NCBI GenBank assembly: GCA_021205005.1
Contig: JAJPYK010000059.1
Location: 1-12,424, forward strand
Length of the DNA stretch: 12,424 nucleotides
Source: Paraprevotella sp.
GTDB taxonomy: Bacteria > Bacteroidota > Bacteroidia > Bacteroidales > Bacteroidaceae
Reading direction: 5' to 3'
A program made the position numbers and the translations under genes. The notes beneath the pieces were generated by a model, which worked only from the letters and a program-made list of their open reading frames with translations, was not told the origin of the DNA and made no database searches. Positions within the stretch are counted from its first letter, which is position 1; the number at the start of each line of letters is the position of its first letter. Below, piece by piece: positions 1 to 7,087 of this stretch.

Positions 1-187
1 CTATACACCATTGATAATGTATGGATACTTTAGTGTGGGTTATAATGAAGACAGGACGGACATTTTGGGCAGTATGACACAGTGGGATAACGAACGGGTG
101 ACCGCCTCGCAGCAGACAGGGTCGAAGGGTCAGGTTAGACAATATGGACTTGATTACTTGAATCTTAATTTCACCTTGCCTTTTTAA
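1..187 (+). pseudogene. Outer-membrane beta-barrel protein, upstream fragment ending at an in-frame TAA
   Basis: The frame starting at base 2 is open from the window edge to TAA at 185-187. The 61 residues read like barrel strands and loops: a stretch PLIMYGYFSVGYNEDRTD near the start and LDYLNLNFTLPF just before the stop, with alternating aromatic or hydrophobic and polar residues. The same frame continues directly after the TAA as KKINNNISARWNRQDKVGFN, which is again barrel-like and runs without a stop to 1645. No good start codon lies just after the stop. The two parts are therefore most simply one gene broken by a nonsense codon in a T5A9 run. The gene's start is outside the window, so family membership (TonB-dependent receptor or related large barrel) rests on the style of the C-terminal part. 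A sequencing or assembly error in the homopolymer run is a real alternative. Confidence 0.6.
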
Positions 188-262
188 AAAAAAATTAATA
201 ATAATATTTCCGCCCGCTGGAATCGCCAGGACAAAGTCGGATTCAATCGCCAACACTCTACT

Positions 263-1645
263 TTGGGCAGTGAAAGTAGCGATTACCGTCACGAATACGA
301 AGACATGAGCTACACTGAATATCATTTTCAGCCGACCTTGTCGTTCGACCAGTTACTGGGAAAGCAGTTGCATCTGATACTGAGCGAACGTTATAAGATC
401 AGCGGCAGCAAAGGAACTGACAATCTGTTCGTATTGAGCAACCTGGAAGGATGGGGAATGCAGGATAGCGTGGCCCTGGATCTCGTGCAGTCGAGCAAGG
501 AATTGCTGTGGCGGGCGTATGACCCGGTGAACAGTGCATACAATGATCTGCGACAGAATGAAAATGAGTTCACACCCACGCTGAAGTTGGATAAGGGAGG
601 ACGTGTGCCGTTTGACGTTACGCTTGATCTGCCGTTTTATGTGTTGCGCGAACGACTGGATTATCGCAGGGATGTAGTGGATACGCTGGCATATCGGAAT
701 ATGTTTGCTTTTAATCCGTCGCTGAATCTGAGAAATAACAATTGGTCTGCACGGTTTGGGATGAGTTCATCTACACCCGGACTGAAGAATCTGATGCCTT
801 ATAAGGACAGCCGTAATCCATTGAGCGTGATGGAAAGCAACTCCAGGCTGAAGAATAATCAACGCCTTAATGCCAGCATGAATTGGAGACATAAGTTGCG
901 TAAGGAAAATATGGGTGGAGCGTCGGGACGGCTGGCTTCCGACTTTACTTATCACTTGAATTCTGTGGCACTGGGATTCACTTATAATGAACGGACTGGA
1001 GCCTATACTTACCGACCTGAAAACGTGAAGGGAAACTGGGCTTGGAATACTTCTTATAACCTCACATTACCTCTCGGCCATAAACAAAAATGGTGGATAG
1101 ACAGTGAGACGAGAACCGAAGCCTTGCATTCGGTGGATTATGCTGCGGTGAGTGGTTTGGATGAAGCTCAATTGAACAAAGTGGAGACGGTGAACCTGAG
1201 CGAATGGGTCAAAGTGCGTTATGTAGGGAAGTCCACCAAGGCCAGTCTTTTGGGAGATATACGCTGGAGACGTACATGGGGACATCGCCCTACACAAGAG
1301 TCGATCAGTGCATTTGACTATCGTTACGGAATGACAATAGATCATACCTTAAAGAGTTGGCGTACCACGTTGAATGCGGATTTGTGCATGTATAGTCGTC
1401 GGGGTTATGCCAATGCAGCAATGAATAAGGACGAATTCGTAGTCAATGCTTCCATCACACAGCCGATATTCCACGGAAAGGTGACCTTGACTTTGGAGGC
1501 GCACGATTTGTTTAATCAGATCTCCAATACGACTTATGAAGTCAATGCCCAAGGACGCACGGAGTCCTGGTACCGTGTAACTCCCAACTATGTCATGTTG
1601 CATGCCGTATATAGGTTTAACCTTCATCCTAACTTTAATAAATGA
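263..1645 (+). CDS. C-terminal part of a large outer-membrane beta-barrel protein (TonB-dependent receptor-like), probably a remnant
   Basis: This is 460 residues from the first in-frame NTG codon (TTG at 263); the open frame itself begins at 188, right after the TAA. There is no signal peptide, plug domain or convincing ribosome binding site, so this piece probably does not start on its own. It has many amphipathic strands separated by charged loops. The end resembles the outer-membrane beta-barrel families of Bacteroidetes receptors: VTLTLEAHDLFNQ near residues 410-422, then a strand ending YVMLHAVYRFN a few residues before the C-terminus. Known members carry an N-terminal carboxypeptidase-like or plug region and transport or bind nutrients at the outer membrane; no substrate can be read here. 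The menaquinone operon starts 138 bases downstream behind its own promoter, so this gene is probably not part of it. The barrel call is fairly safe; intactness is doubtful. Confidence 0.65.
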   Translation: MGSESSDYRHEYEDMSYTEYHFQPTLSFDQLLGKQLHLILSERYKISGSKGTDNLFVLSNLEGWGMQDSVALDLVQSSKELLWRAYDPVNSAYNDLRQNENEFTPTLKLDKGGRVPFDVTLDLPFYVLRERLDYRRDVVDTLAYRNMFAFNPSLNLRNNNWSARFGMSSSTPGLKNLMPYKDSRNPLSVMESNSRLKNNQRLNASMNWRHKLRKENMGGASGRLASDFTYHLNSVALGFTYNERTGAYTYRPENVKGNWAWNTSYNLTLPLGHKQKWWIDSETRTEALHSVDYAAVSGLDEAQLNKVETVNLSEWVKVRYVGKSTKASLLGDIRWRRTWGHRPTQESISAFDYRYGMTIDHTLKSWRTTLNADLCMYSRRGYANAAMNKDEFVVNASITQPIFHGKVTLTLEAHDLFNQISNTTYEVNAQGRTESWYRVTPNYVMLHAVYRFNLHPNFNK

Positions 1646-1702
1646 GACAGGTTTCCGTTTCGCGTTTTTCTCTCATGATGTCCGCTAAAAAAAGTGAAGC
1701 AG

Positions 1703-1742
1703 AAAGATAAACTATCTTTAGTGTCTTTATTTCTTGAGACAC
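1703..1742. repeat. Two small palindromes before the men promoter
   Basis: AAAGATA-aac-TATCTTT at 1703-1719 is a perfect 7-base inverted repeat with a 3-base centre. GTGTCT (1721-1726) and AGACAC (1737-1742) form a perfect 6-base inverted repeat with a 10-base spacer. The second lies between the proposed -33 and -7 elements of the men operon promoter, where a repressor would act. The first could also be a weak AT-rich stem closing transcription of the barrel gene. Both are short, so chance is possible. Confidence 0.35.
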
Positions 1743-1756
1743 ATTCCGTATATTTG
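1725..1756 (+). promoter_or_regulatory. Bacteroides-type promoter for the menaquinone operon
   Basis: TATATTTG at 1749-1756 matches the Bacteroides -7 consensus TAnnTTTG exactly. About 20 bases upstream lies a partial -33 element, CTTT/TTTA at 1725-1729, in place of TTTG. Transcription would start near 1764, leaving a leader of roughly 20 bases before the ATG at 1784. It is the only good promoter match between the barrel gene and the first men gene. Confidence 0.6.
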
Positions 1757-1783
1757 TAGGAATAATATCTAAAAATCGAGCGT

Positions 1784-3016
1784 ATGAAATACAAAATGTT
1801 AGTGCTCGACGTAGACGGAACCCTGTTGAACGACGAGAAAGAAATTAGCAAACGGACGCTGAACACGCTGCTCAAAGTACAGCAGACGGGGGTGCGCATT
1901 ATGTTGGCATCCGGTCGTCCCACTTACGGTTTGTTGTCCTTGGCCAAAACTTTGGAATTGGGTACGTATAACGGTTATATCCTTTCCTATAACGGCGGAC
2001 AAGTGATTAATGCTTCCAATGGAGAGGTGGCGTTCGAACGCCGCATCAATCCGGAACAAATTCCTTATCTGGAGAAGAAAGCCCATAAGAATAATTTTGC
2101 CATTCTGACTTATAACGGTGATTCCATCGTGACTAACGCACCTGACAATCCCCATGTGCAGGCTGAGGCTGCACTTAACGGAATGAGGATAGACTATCAG
2201 GAGTTTTTCTCGGCTGCAATAGATTATCCGCCGTGCAAGTGTATGCTGGTGAGCGATGATGAAGAGGCTCTGGTGGGACTTGAAAAACATTGGAAGCGTC
2301 GGCTGAACGGAGTGCTCGACGTGTTCCGTTCGGAACCTTATTTCCTTGAGGTCGTAGGCAGTCGGGTAGACAAGGCCAATACGTTGGGCGTCATTATGGA
2401 GATGGAAGGTATCGGTACCGATGAGATTGTGGTGTTCGGCGACGGTGTGGCCGACGTGACTATGTTGCAATTGGCTGACTTGGGCATTGCGATGGGCAAC
2501 GCTCCCGATTCCGTGAAGCGTTGTGCCGATTATATCACGCTGTCCAATAATGAAGACGGAGTGGCGGAGGCTGTCGAAAAAGCCTTTCTGTCCGAGGTGC
2601 GCGAGAGTGAAATCCCGTTGGACGCTTTGAACGTACAGACCCGCACTACGTTGATGGGTAATCTGGGCATTCAGTATACTTATGCTTCTCATGACCGTAT
2701 AGAGGCTACTATGCCGGTAGATCACCGTACACGTCAGCCTTTCGGAATCTTACACGGCGGGGCCACGCTGGCTTTGGCTGAGACCGTGGCCGGACTCGGT
2801 TCGATGGTGATCTGCAATCCCGATGAGTTTGTCGTGGGAATGCAGGTGAGCGGCAATCATATTTCTTCGGCTCATGAAGGCGATACGGTACGTGCGGTGG
2901 CTACGATTGTGCATAAGGGGCGTTCGTCTCACGTGTGGAACGTGGACATTTTTACTTCTACCGGAAAGTTAGTTTCATCCGTACGGGTGATGAACAGCGT
3001 GATGAAACGGAAATGA
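1784..3016 (+). CDS. Fusion of a HAD-IIB (Cof-type) phosphatase with a MenI/YdiI-type DHNA-CoA thioesterase
   Basis: This 410-residue protein has two enzyme domains. Residues 1-270 are a Cof-type HAD phosphatase: nucleophile motif DVDGT (D9, D11), LASGRP with S43, K197, and motif IV GDGVAD (D220, D224), where the usual Asn before the last Asp is Ala. Residues 280-410 are a hotdog thioesterase closely resembling E. coli YdiI (MenI): IEATMPVD, RQPFGILHGGA and NHI-S-AHEG. Q318, H324 and E333 align with the active-site residues of that family; E333 is the expected catalytic carboxylate. MenI hydrolyses DHNA-CoA to 1,4-dihydroxy-2-naphthoate, the step after MenB. Heading a men operon supports that job for the C-terminal half. 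The HAD half has no obvious role in the pathway; its substrate is unknown. The ATG at 1784 gives DVDGT its normal distance from the N-terminus. The stop overlaps menF as ATGA (3013-3016), suggesting coupled translation. Confidence 0.88.
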   Translation: MKYKMLVLDVDGTLLNDEKEISKRTLNTLLKVQQTGVRIMLASGRPTYGLLSLAKTLELGTYNGYILSYNGGQVINASNGEVAFERRINPEQIPYLEKKAHKNNFAILTYNGDSIVTNAPDNPHVQAEAALNGMRIDYQEFFSAAIDYPPCKCMLVSDDEEALVGLEKHWKRRLNGVLDVFRSEPYFLEVVGSRVDKANTLGVIMEMEGIGTDEIVVFGDGVADVTMLQLADLGIAMGNAPDSVKRCADYITLSNNEDGVAEAVEKAFLSEVRESEIPLDALNVQTRTTLMGNLGIQYTYASHDRIEATMPVDHRTRQPFGILHGGATLALAETVAGLGSMVICNPDEFVVGMQVSGNHISSAHEGDTVRAVATIVHKGRSSHVWNVDIFTSTGKLVSSVRVMNSVMKRK

Positions 3017-4134
3017 GGGAGGACGAAGTCGGGGAATCGATTGTCTCGCATTGGGTGGAACAAGGTGGGGCCTTTGTGTTTTATCGTGTTCCGGACAGAA
3101 CGACATGCGTCGGTTTGCGTGCTTCCGTTCATTCGCTCAAGGCTTTCGGGCATTTGGCGCAACTGGACGGGGAAAAGGGCTTCGTGTTTGCTCCTTTTGC
3201 TCCCGGAGGGCGTTGTCCGGTGTGGCTTCTGCCTTTCGGAGAAGAAACAAGTTTCAGCATGTCCGGAGTTTCTGCCAACGAGGTGGAAGCTCCCGCTCAT
3301 ATACCCTTGTGCGGGGATTTTGAAGAATGCCCGTCCCAGGCTTATCGGGAGGCTTTTGGCTTCTTTTCCGATGCGCTTCGTGCGCGTGAGTTTCGTAAAT
3401 TAGTGCTGTCTCGCTGCCGTTTTGAGACTTGTCCGGAGGATTTTTCATGGGCACGGGCTTTCTGTGCGGCGTGTCGTCGGTATGTTCATTCCTATGTATA
3501 TTTGTTTCATACGCCTCAGACGGGCTATTGGTTAGGAGCCACGCCCGAGGTGTTGCTGGCTGGAAGCGGGGAGGATTACCGGACCATGGCCTTGGCAGGT
3601 ACGCAATATATGGCGGACGGGAAACTGACGCAAGAATGGTCGGCCAAGAATGTTCGTGAACAACAATTGGTCACGGAGTACATTTGTGATTGTTTGCAGC
3701 AGCATGGCCTTTGCCCGGTTATGCGGGGACCTTATACCGCCACGGCCGGTGAACTGGCTCATCTGAAAACAGACATTAGTTTTGCTTTGTCCGATTCGGG
3801 GCGATTAGGTTATTTGTTGCAGGCTTTGCATCCCACGCCAGCGGTATGCGGTCTGCCTAAACAAAGCGCTTTCCGTTTCATATCAGCTCATGAAGGATAT
3901 GATCGTAGCTATTATGCCGGTTTCCTTGGGCGTTTGGAGCCTGAGGGGGATACGGCTTTGTATGTGAACTTGCGTTGTATGCGGTGGAACGAAGGGAGAT
4001 CGGATATCTGTTTGTATGCCGGGGGCGGCTTGCTGCCGGCTTCCGTGTTGGAAGAGGAATGGACGGAGACGGAACGAAAGTTGCAGACGATGAAATATGT
4101 AATTTCAAAAGGAATGCCTCATGTATTCGGATAA
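3013..4134 (+). CDS. menF: Isochorismate synthase
   Basis: Converts chorismate to isochorismate, the first committed step of menaquinone synthesis, as a cytosolic Mg-dependent enzyme. Chosen start: ATG 3013, overlapping the previous stop as ATGA; the frame is open further upstream to a GTG at 2935, but that would run inside the thioesterase domain. From this start the protein has 373 residues, shorter than E. coli MenF (about 430), mainly in the N-terminal part. The chorismate-binding core is complete: FRKLVLSR with the likely general base K129, GATPE at 175-179, ALAGT at 193-197, E216 in VREQQLV, HPTPAVCG at 273-280, YYAGFLGRL at 300-308, and a C-terminal YAGGGLLPAS followed by EEEW-ETERK for metal binding. 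The gene order menF-menD favours menaquinone over siderophore use. It overlaps menD by 14 bases. Confidence 0.93.
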   Translation: MREDEVGESIVSHWVEQGGAFVFYRVPDRTTCVGLRASVHSLKAFGHLAQLDGEKGFVFAPFAPGGRCPVWLLPFGEETSFSMSGVSANEVEAPAHIPLCGDFEECPSQAYREAFGFFSDALRAREFRKLVLSRCRFETCPEDFSWARAFCAACRRYVHSYVYLFHTPQTGYWLGATPEVLLAGSGEDYRTMALAGTQYMADGKLTQEWSAKNVREQQLVTEYICDCLQQHGLCPVMRGPYTATAGELAHLKTDISFALSDSGRLGYLLQALHPTPAVCGLPKQSAFRFISAHEGYDRSYYAGFLGRLEPEGDTALYVNLRCMRWNEGRSDICLYAGGGLLPASVLEEEWTETERKLQTMKYVISKGMPHVFG

Positions 4135-5812
4135 AAAGAGCGTGCAGCAATTGGTGTCGTTGCTGAGAGCATATGGTGTACGTCACGTAGTATTGTGTCC
4201 CGGCAGTCGTAATGTGCCGTTGGTGCAATCGTTTTCGGCCTGTTCCGATTTCGATTGTCATTCGGTGACGGATGAGCGCAGTGCCGGTTTCTTTGCCATC
4301 GGTTTGGCTTTGCGCGTGCAGTTTCCGGTGGCGGTATGCTGTACTTCGGGTTCGGCTTTGCTTAATCTACATCCGGCGGTATGCGAGGCGTTCTATCGTG
4401 GCATACCTTTAATCGTCATTTCTGCTGATCGTCCGGTGGCATGGATCGGGCAGATGGACGGACAGACTTTGCCACAGCCCGGTGTGTTCGGCGGTTTGGT
4501 GCGGAAGGCGGTAAATCTGCCGGAGGTGCATGGTGAGGAGGATGAATGGTATGCCAACCGGTTGATTAACGAGGCACTGCTTGAAGTGGTCCATCACGGT
4601 TGCGGACCGGTGCATATCAATGTGCCGCTTTCCGAACCTTTGTTTTGTTTTACGGCAGAAAAGTTGCCTGTGGTGCGCCGTATCATCCGTAAGGATATGT
4701 CGGATGAAGGGCGTACTTTATCTTTCTTCTTACATGAAGAGCTGCCTAAATACAGGCAGATTCTGATAGTTTCGGGGCAGATGACGTCCGATGAGGCTGC
4801 GGGAGTGGCAGTCTGGATGCCTGTCGGACGTGTGCCTTGGTTGACGGAGGTGTTGGGCAACTGTCCGGAGAGTACGGGGGCGTTGCGCGGATTCGATGCG
4901 GTGTTGTATGCTTCCGGTGAAGATGGTTTGCAAGTCTTGCGTCCGGATTTGGTCATTACCTTGGGCGGACATATCGTGTCGAAACGTCTGAAACAGTTTT
5001 TGAGGCATACGCCTTCTCTTGTCCACTGGCATGTGGCGTCTGATGGCAAACCGGCTGATTTGTTTTGTGCGTTGACCGTAGCGGTCGAGGCTTCATCGGT
5101 CGAATTTATCCGCTTATTTTCCCGGATTGAAGGTTGGTCGTCCAAAGAGTATGCCGGGCTTTGGCAAGAGAGTTGCGGAAGAGGGTTTCAACCGGAGATC
5201 GGTTATTCCGAACTGTATGCCGTGAAGCGGATTCTGGAGGCTTTGCCGTCGTATTCCGTGCTCCACTTGGCCAACAGTTCGTCTGTGCGTTTGGCGGAAC
5301 TGTTTCGTCTGCCTGAAGGGGTGGAGGTGCAGTGCAACCGTGGAGTGAACGGCATTGAGGGATCGGTGTCGGCTGCGGTAGGCTACGCCGCTGTGTCCGA
5401 TCGGTTGAATTTTCTGTTGGTGGGCGATTTGAGTTTCTTTTATGATATGAACGCCCTGTGGAATGCACGTGATTATCCTCATCTTCGTATTGTGGTATTG
5501 AACAATGGAGGAGGGGCGATTTTCCATGCTCTTCCGGGATTGGATATGACTGGAGATACCGGTCGTTTTGTAGCGGCTTCGCACAATGCGTCTGCGGCAG
5601 GCTGGGCCGAATCCCAAGGATTTACTTATTTGTGTGCTACGGATACGGTGTCTCTGTTGGCTGCTCTTGACCGTTTGGTGGATGAATGTGCGTCCTCTCC
5701 CGTCCTGCTCGAAGTGTTTACCGATGCAGAAACGGATGCAGCCGAATTGGACAATTACTATCGCGAAATTAAGGTTGTGTGGGCTAAAAAAAATAGTCGG
5801 CAGAAAGATTGA
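4121..5812 (+). CDS. menD: SEPHCHC synthase, thiamine-diphosphate dependent
   Basis: MenD decarboxylates 2-oxoglutarate on thiamine diphosphate and adds the succinyl-semialdehyde unit to isochorismate, giving SEPHCHC. The protein has 563 residues, the normal family length. N-terminal pyrimidine-binding domain: CPGSRN at 26-31 and DERSAGFFAIGLA from 51, in which E52 is the Glu expected to activate the cofactor. Then CCTSGSALLNLHPAV and SADRP-W-GQ-DGQT, typical of MenD. C-terminal cofactor domain: GDLSFFYDMNAL from 435, with D436 and N444 as metal and diphosphate ligands (Tyr stands where many MenD proteins have His), followed by NNGGGAIFHALPG. The start ATG lies inside the end of menF, overlapping by 14 bases, so translation is probably coupled. 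In many bacteria menH follows menD; here no such gene is present and menB comes next after 132 bases. Confidence 0.95.
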   Translation: MYSDKKSVQQLVSLLRAYGVRHVVLCPGSRNVPLVQSFSACSDFDCHSVTDERSAGFFAIGLALRVQFPVAVCCTSGSALLNLHPAVCEAFYRGIPLIVISADRPVAWIGQMDGQTLPQPGVFGGLVRKAVNLPEVHGEEDEWYANRLINEALLEVVHHGCGPVHINVPLSEPLFCFTAEKLPVVRRIIRKDMSDEGRTLSFFLHEELPKYRQILIVSGQMTSDEAAGVAVWMPVGRVPWLTEVLGNCPESTGALRGFDAVLYASGEDGLQVLRPDLVITLGGHIVSKRLKQFLRHTPSLVHWHVASDGKPADLFCALTVAVEASSVEFIRLFSRIEGWSSKEYAGLWQESCGRGFQPEIGYSELYAVKRILEALPSYSVLHLANSSSVRLAELFRLPEGVEVQCNRGVNGIEGSVSAAVGYAAVSDRLNFLLVGDLSFFYDMNALWNARDYPHLRIVVLNNGGGAIFHALPGLDMTGDTGRFVAASHNASAAGWAESQGFTYLCATDTVSLLAALDRLVDECASSPVLLEVFTDAETDAAELDNYYREIKVVWAKKNSRQKD

Positions 5813-5895
5813 TTCCTTATGCGCGGTGTAGAACGTGTAAGACTGGGAATCTATGTTTTTAATTGCAGTATTGTTTTATGCAGAAAGAGCGTAAA

Positions 5896-5911
5896 CGGCC
5901 TGCGGTGGCCG
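5896..5911. other. Small GC-rich hairpin in the menD-menB gap
   Basis: CGGCC (5896-5900) and GGCCG (5907-5911) can pair around a 6-base loop in the 132-base gap before menB. No T-run follows and no clear TAnnTTTG promoter is visible in this gap, so read-through from menD into menB is the simplest view. The hairpin might protect or attenuate mRNA; it is too short to be sure. Confidence 0.25.
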
Positions 5912-5944
5912 AAGCTCGGTATTGATGTTTTTAAATATAAGGAT

Positions 5945-6751
5945 ATGAACAGAGAATGGAGAACTTTGAAGGAATACGAAGATATTCTTTTTGAATTTTA
6001 TAATGGTGTCGCCCGTATCACTATCAATCGCCCGCAGGTGCGTAATGCTTTTACGCCGCGTACGGTGTCGGAAATGAGCGATGCACTTTACTTGTGTCGC
6101 GAACGGCGAGATGTCCGTGTGGTCGTACTGACCGGAGCGGGGGACAAGGCTTTTTGTTCCGGAGGCGACATGCACGTGAAGGGGCACGGGGGATATGTTG
6201 GTGACGACGGTGTACCTCGATTGAACGTACTAGAGGTACAGAAACAAATCCGTTCGTTACCTAAGCCGGTAATAGCCGCTGTGAATGGCTTTGCTATAGG
6301 CGGTGGCCACGTTCTGCATGTAGTGTGTGACCTGACGATAGCTTCGGATAATGCCGTCTTTGGGCAGACAGGACCGCGTGTCGGTAGTTTCGATGCCGGG
6401 TTCGGGGCTTCTTATCTGGCCCGTGTCGTGGGACAGAAGAAAGCACGTGAGATATGGTTCCTGTGTCGGAAGTATAATGCGCAGGAGGCCCTTGACATGG
6501 GATTGGTCAATAAAGTAGTGCCCTTGGCCGACTTGGAAAACGAGTATGTGGCTTGGGCTGAAGAGATGATGCAACTCAGTCCGTTAGCTTTACGTATGAT
6601 CAAGGTGGGTCTGAATGCCGAGTTAGACGGTCAGGCCGGTATACAGGAACTGGCCGGAGACGCCACGATGTTATATTATATGACCGAAGAAGCGCAGGAA
6701 GGCTGTCGTGCATTTCTGGAGAAGCGCAAGCCGAAGTGGAGTGAAGAATAA
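5945..6751 (+). CDS. menB: 1,4-dihydroxy-2-naphthoyl-CoA synthase
   Basis: MenB is a crotonase-fold enzyme that closes the second ring, turning o-succinylbenzoyl-CoA into DHNA-CoA. Start ATG 5945 gives 268 residues, close to the usual 270-285; the frame is open upstream to 5819, but those 42 residues look unlike any MenB N-terminus. Very close to E. coli MenB along its length: CSGGD at 71-75 (oxyanion region), IGGGHVLH at 118-125, [10 protein letters not shown] at 141-150, [20 protein letters not shown], and [19 protein letters not shown] near the C-terminus. The QTG at 141-143 matches the bicarbonate-dependent class, in which bicarbonate replaces a side-chain carboxylate. Met follows SGGD where E. 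coli has Gln. It is the last gene of the first men block; a 336-base gap with a hairpin follows. Confidence 0.95.
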   Translation: MNREWRTLKEYEDILFEFYNGVARITINRPQVRNAFTPRTVSEMSDALYLCRERRDVRVVVLTGAGDKAFCSGGDMHVKGHGGYVGDDGVPRLNVLEVQKQIRSLPKPVIAAVNGFAIGGGHVLHVVCDLTIASDNAVFGQTGPRVGSFDAGFGASYLARVVGQKKAREIWFLCRKYNAQEALDMGLVNKVVPLADLENEYVAWAEEMMQLSPLALRMIKVGLNAELDGQAGIQELAGDATMLYYMTEEAQEGCRAFLEKRKPKWSEE

Positions 6752-7087
6752 ACAAGATCTTATCCATTCCTTTTTATGGGTATAAAGTGATGGAGATAGA
6801 TAAGTATTTATCGCCTTATTTTTGTATATCTTGACAAGAGTTATCGGGAGGTAGGAGTATTTTCGGATTGGGATTCTATACGGATTCATATTTATGAGAC
6901 TCCGGCGAAAGAGCATAAACGAGGTTCTTTCGCCGGAGTTGTCAGTCTATTATATTGGATTTTTGTGTTTCATCGGAGGCTTGTGGATTTTATGTCGTGG
7001 CCGGCGTGGCCGCTGCTTTTTAGAAATCCTCCTTTGATGCCGTTAGCTTCGGGAATGTTCTTCACGAGCCTGGTATCGTATCTCTTT
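6752..7087. other. Gap between convergent menB and pspC
   Basis: This 336-base stretch has no recognisable gene. It holds GATAA-gtat-TTATC (6799-6812), an isolated TATTTTTG (6817-6824) that fits the -7 consensus but serves no gene, and the strong hairpin at 6899-6939. The part after 6950 has short open frames on both strands: a GTG-started 31-codon frame at 7065-6970 minus and a 47-codon hydrophobic frame at 6992-7135 plus. I do not recognise either. Confidence 0.5.
6899..6939. terminator. Strong hairpin between convergent genes, probable two-way terminator
   Basis: ACTCCGGCGAAAGA (6899-6912) and its exact reverse complement at 6926-6939 form a perfect 14-base stem with a 13-base loop. It stands 147 bases after the menB stop and about 150 bases after the pspC stop on the other strand, where a terminator for both is expected. 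There is no clean T-run directly after the stem on either strand, so the termination call is by position and stem strength. Confidence 0.5.

Noticed and set aside
1799..2725. A 308-codon open frame on the minus strand opposite the HAD-thioesterase gene
   Set aside because: It lies wholly antisense to a gene with clear motifs, shows no family signature and is rich in His and Ser, as expected of a shadow frame.
2935..3012. Upstream extension of menF to a GTG at 2935
   Set aside because: It would translate the end of the thioesterase domain in another frame; ATG 3013 overlapping the stop as ATGA is the more natural start.
4594..5145. A 183-codon minus-strand frame opposite menD
   Set aside because: It is antisense to strongly conserved menD and has no recognisable domain.
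5819..5944. Upstream extension of menB by 42 codons
   Set aside because: The added residues do not look like a MenB N-terminus; ATG 5945 gives the normal family length.
6817..6824. TATTTTTG, a perfect -7 consensus match on the plus strand
   Set aside because: No -33 partner, and no plus-strand gene follows for over 2 kb; a chance match in AT-rich DNA.
6970..7065. A GTG-started 31-codon minus-strand frame after pspC
   Set aside because: Too short, in a different frame from pspC, and no known protein tail recognised.
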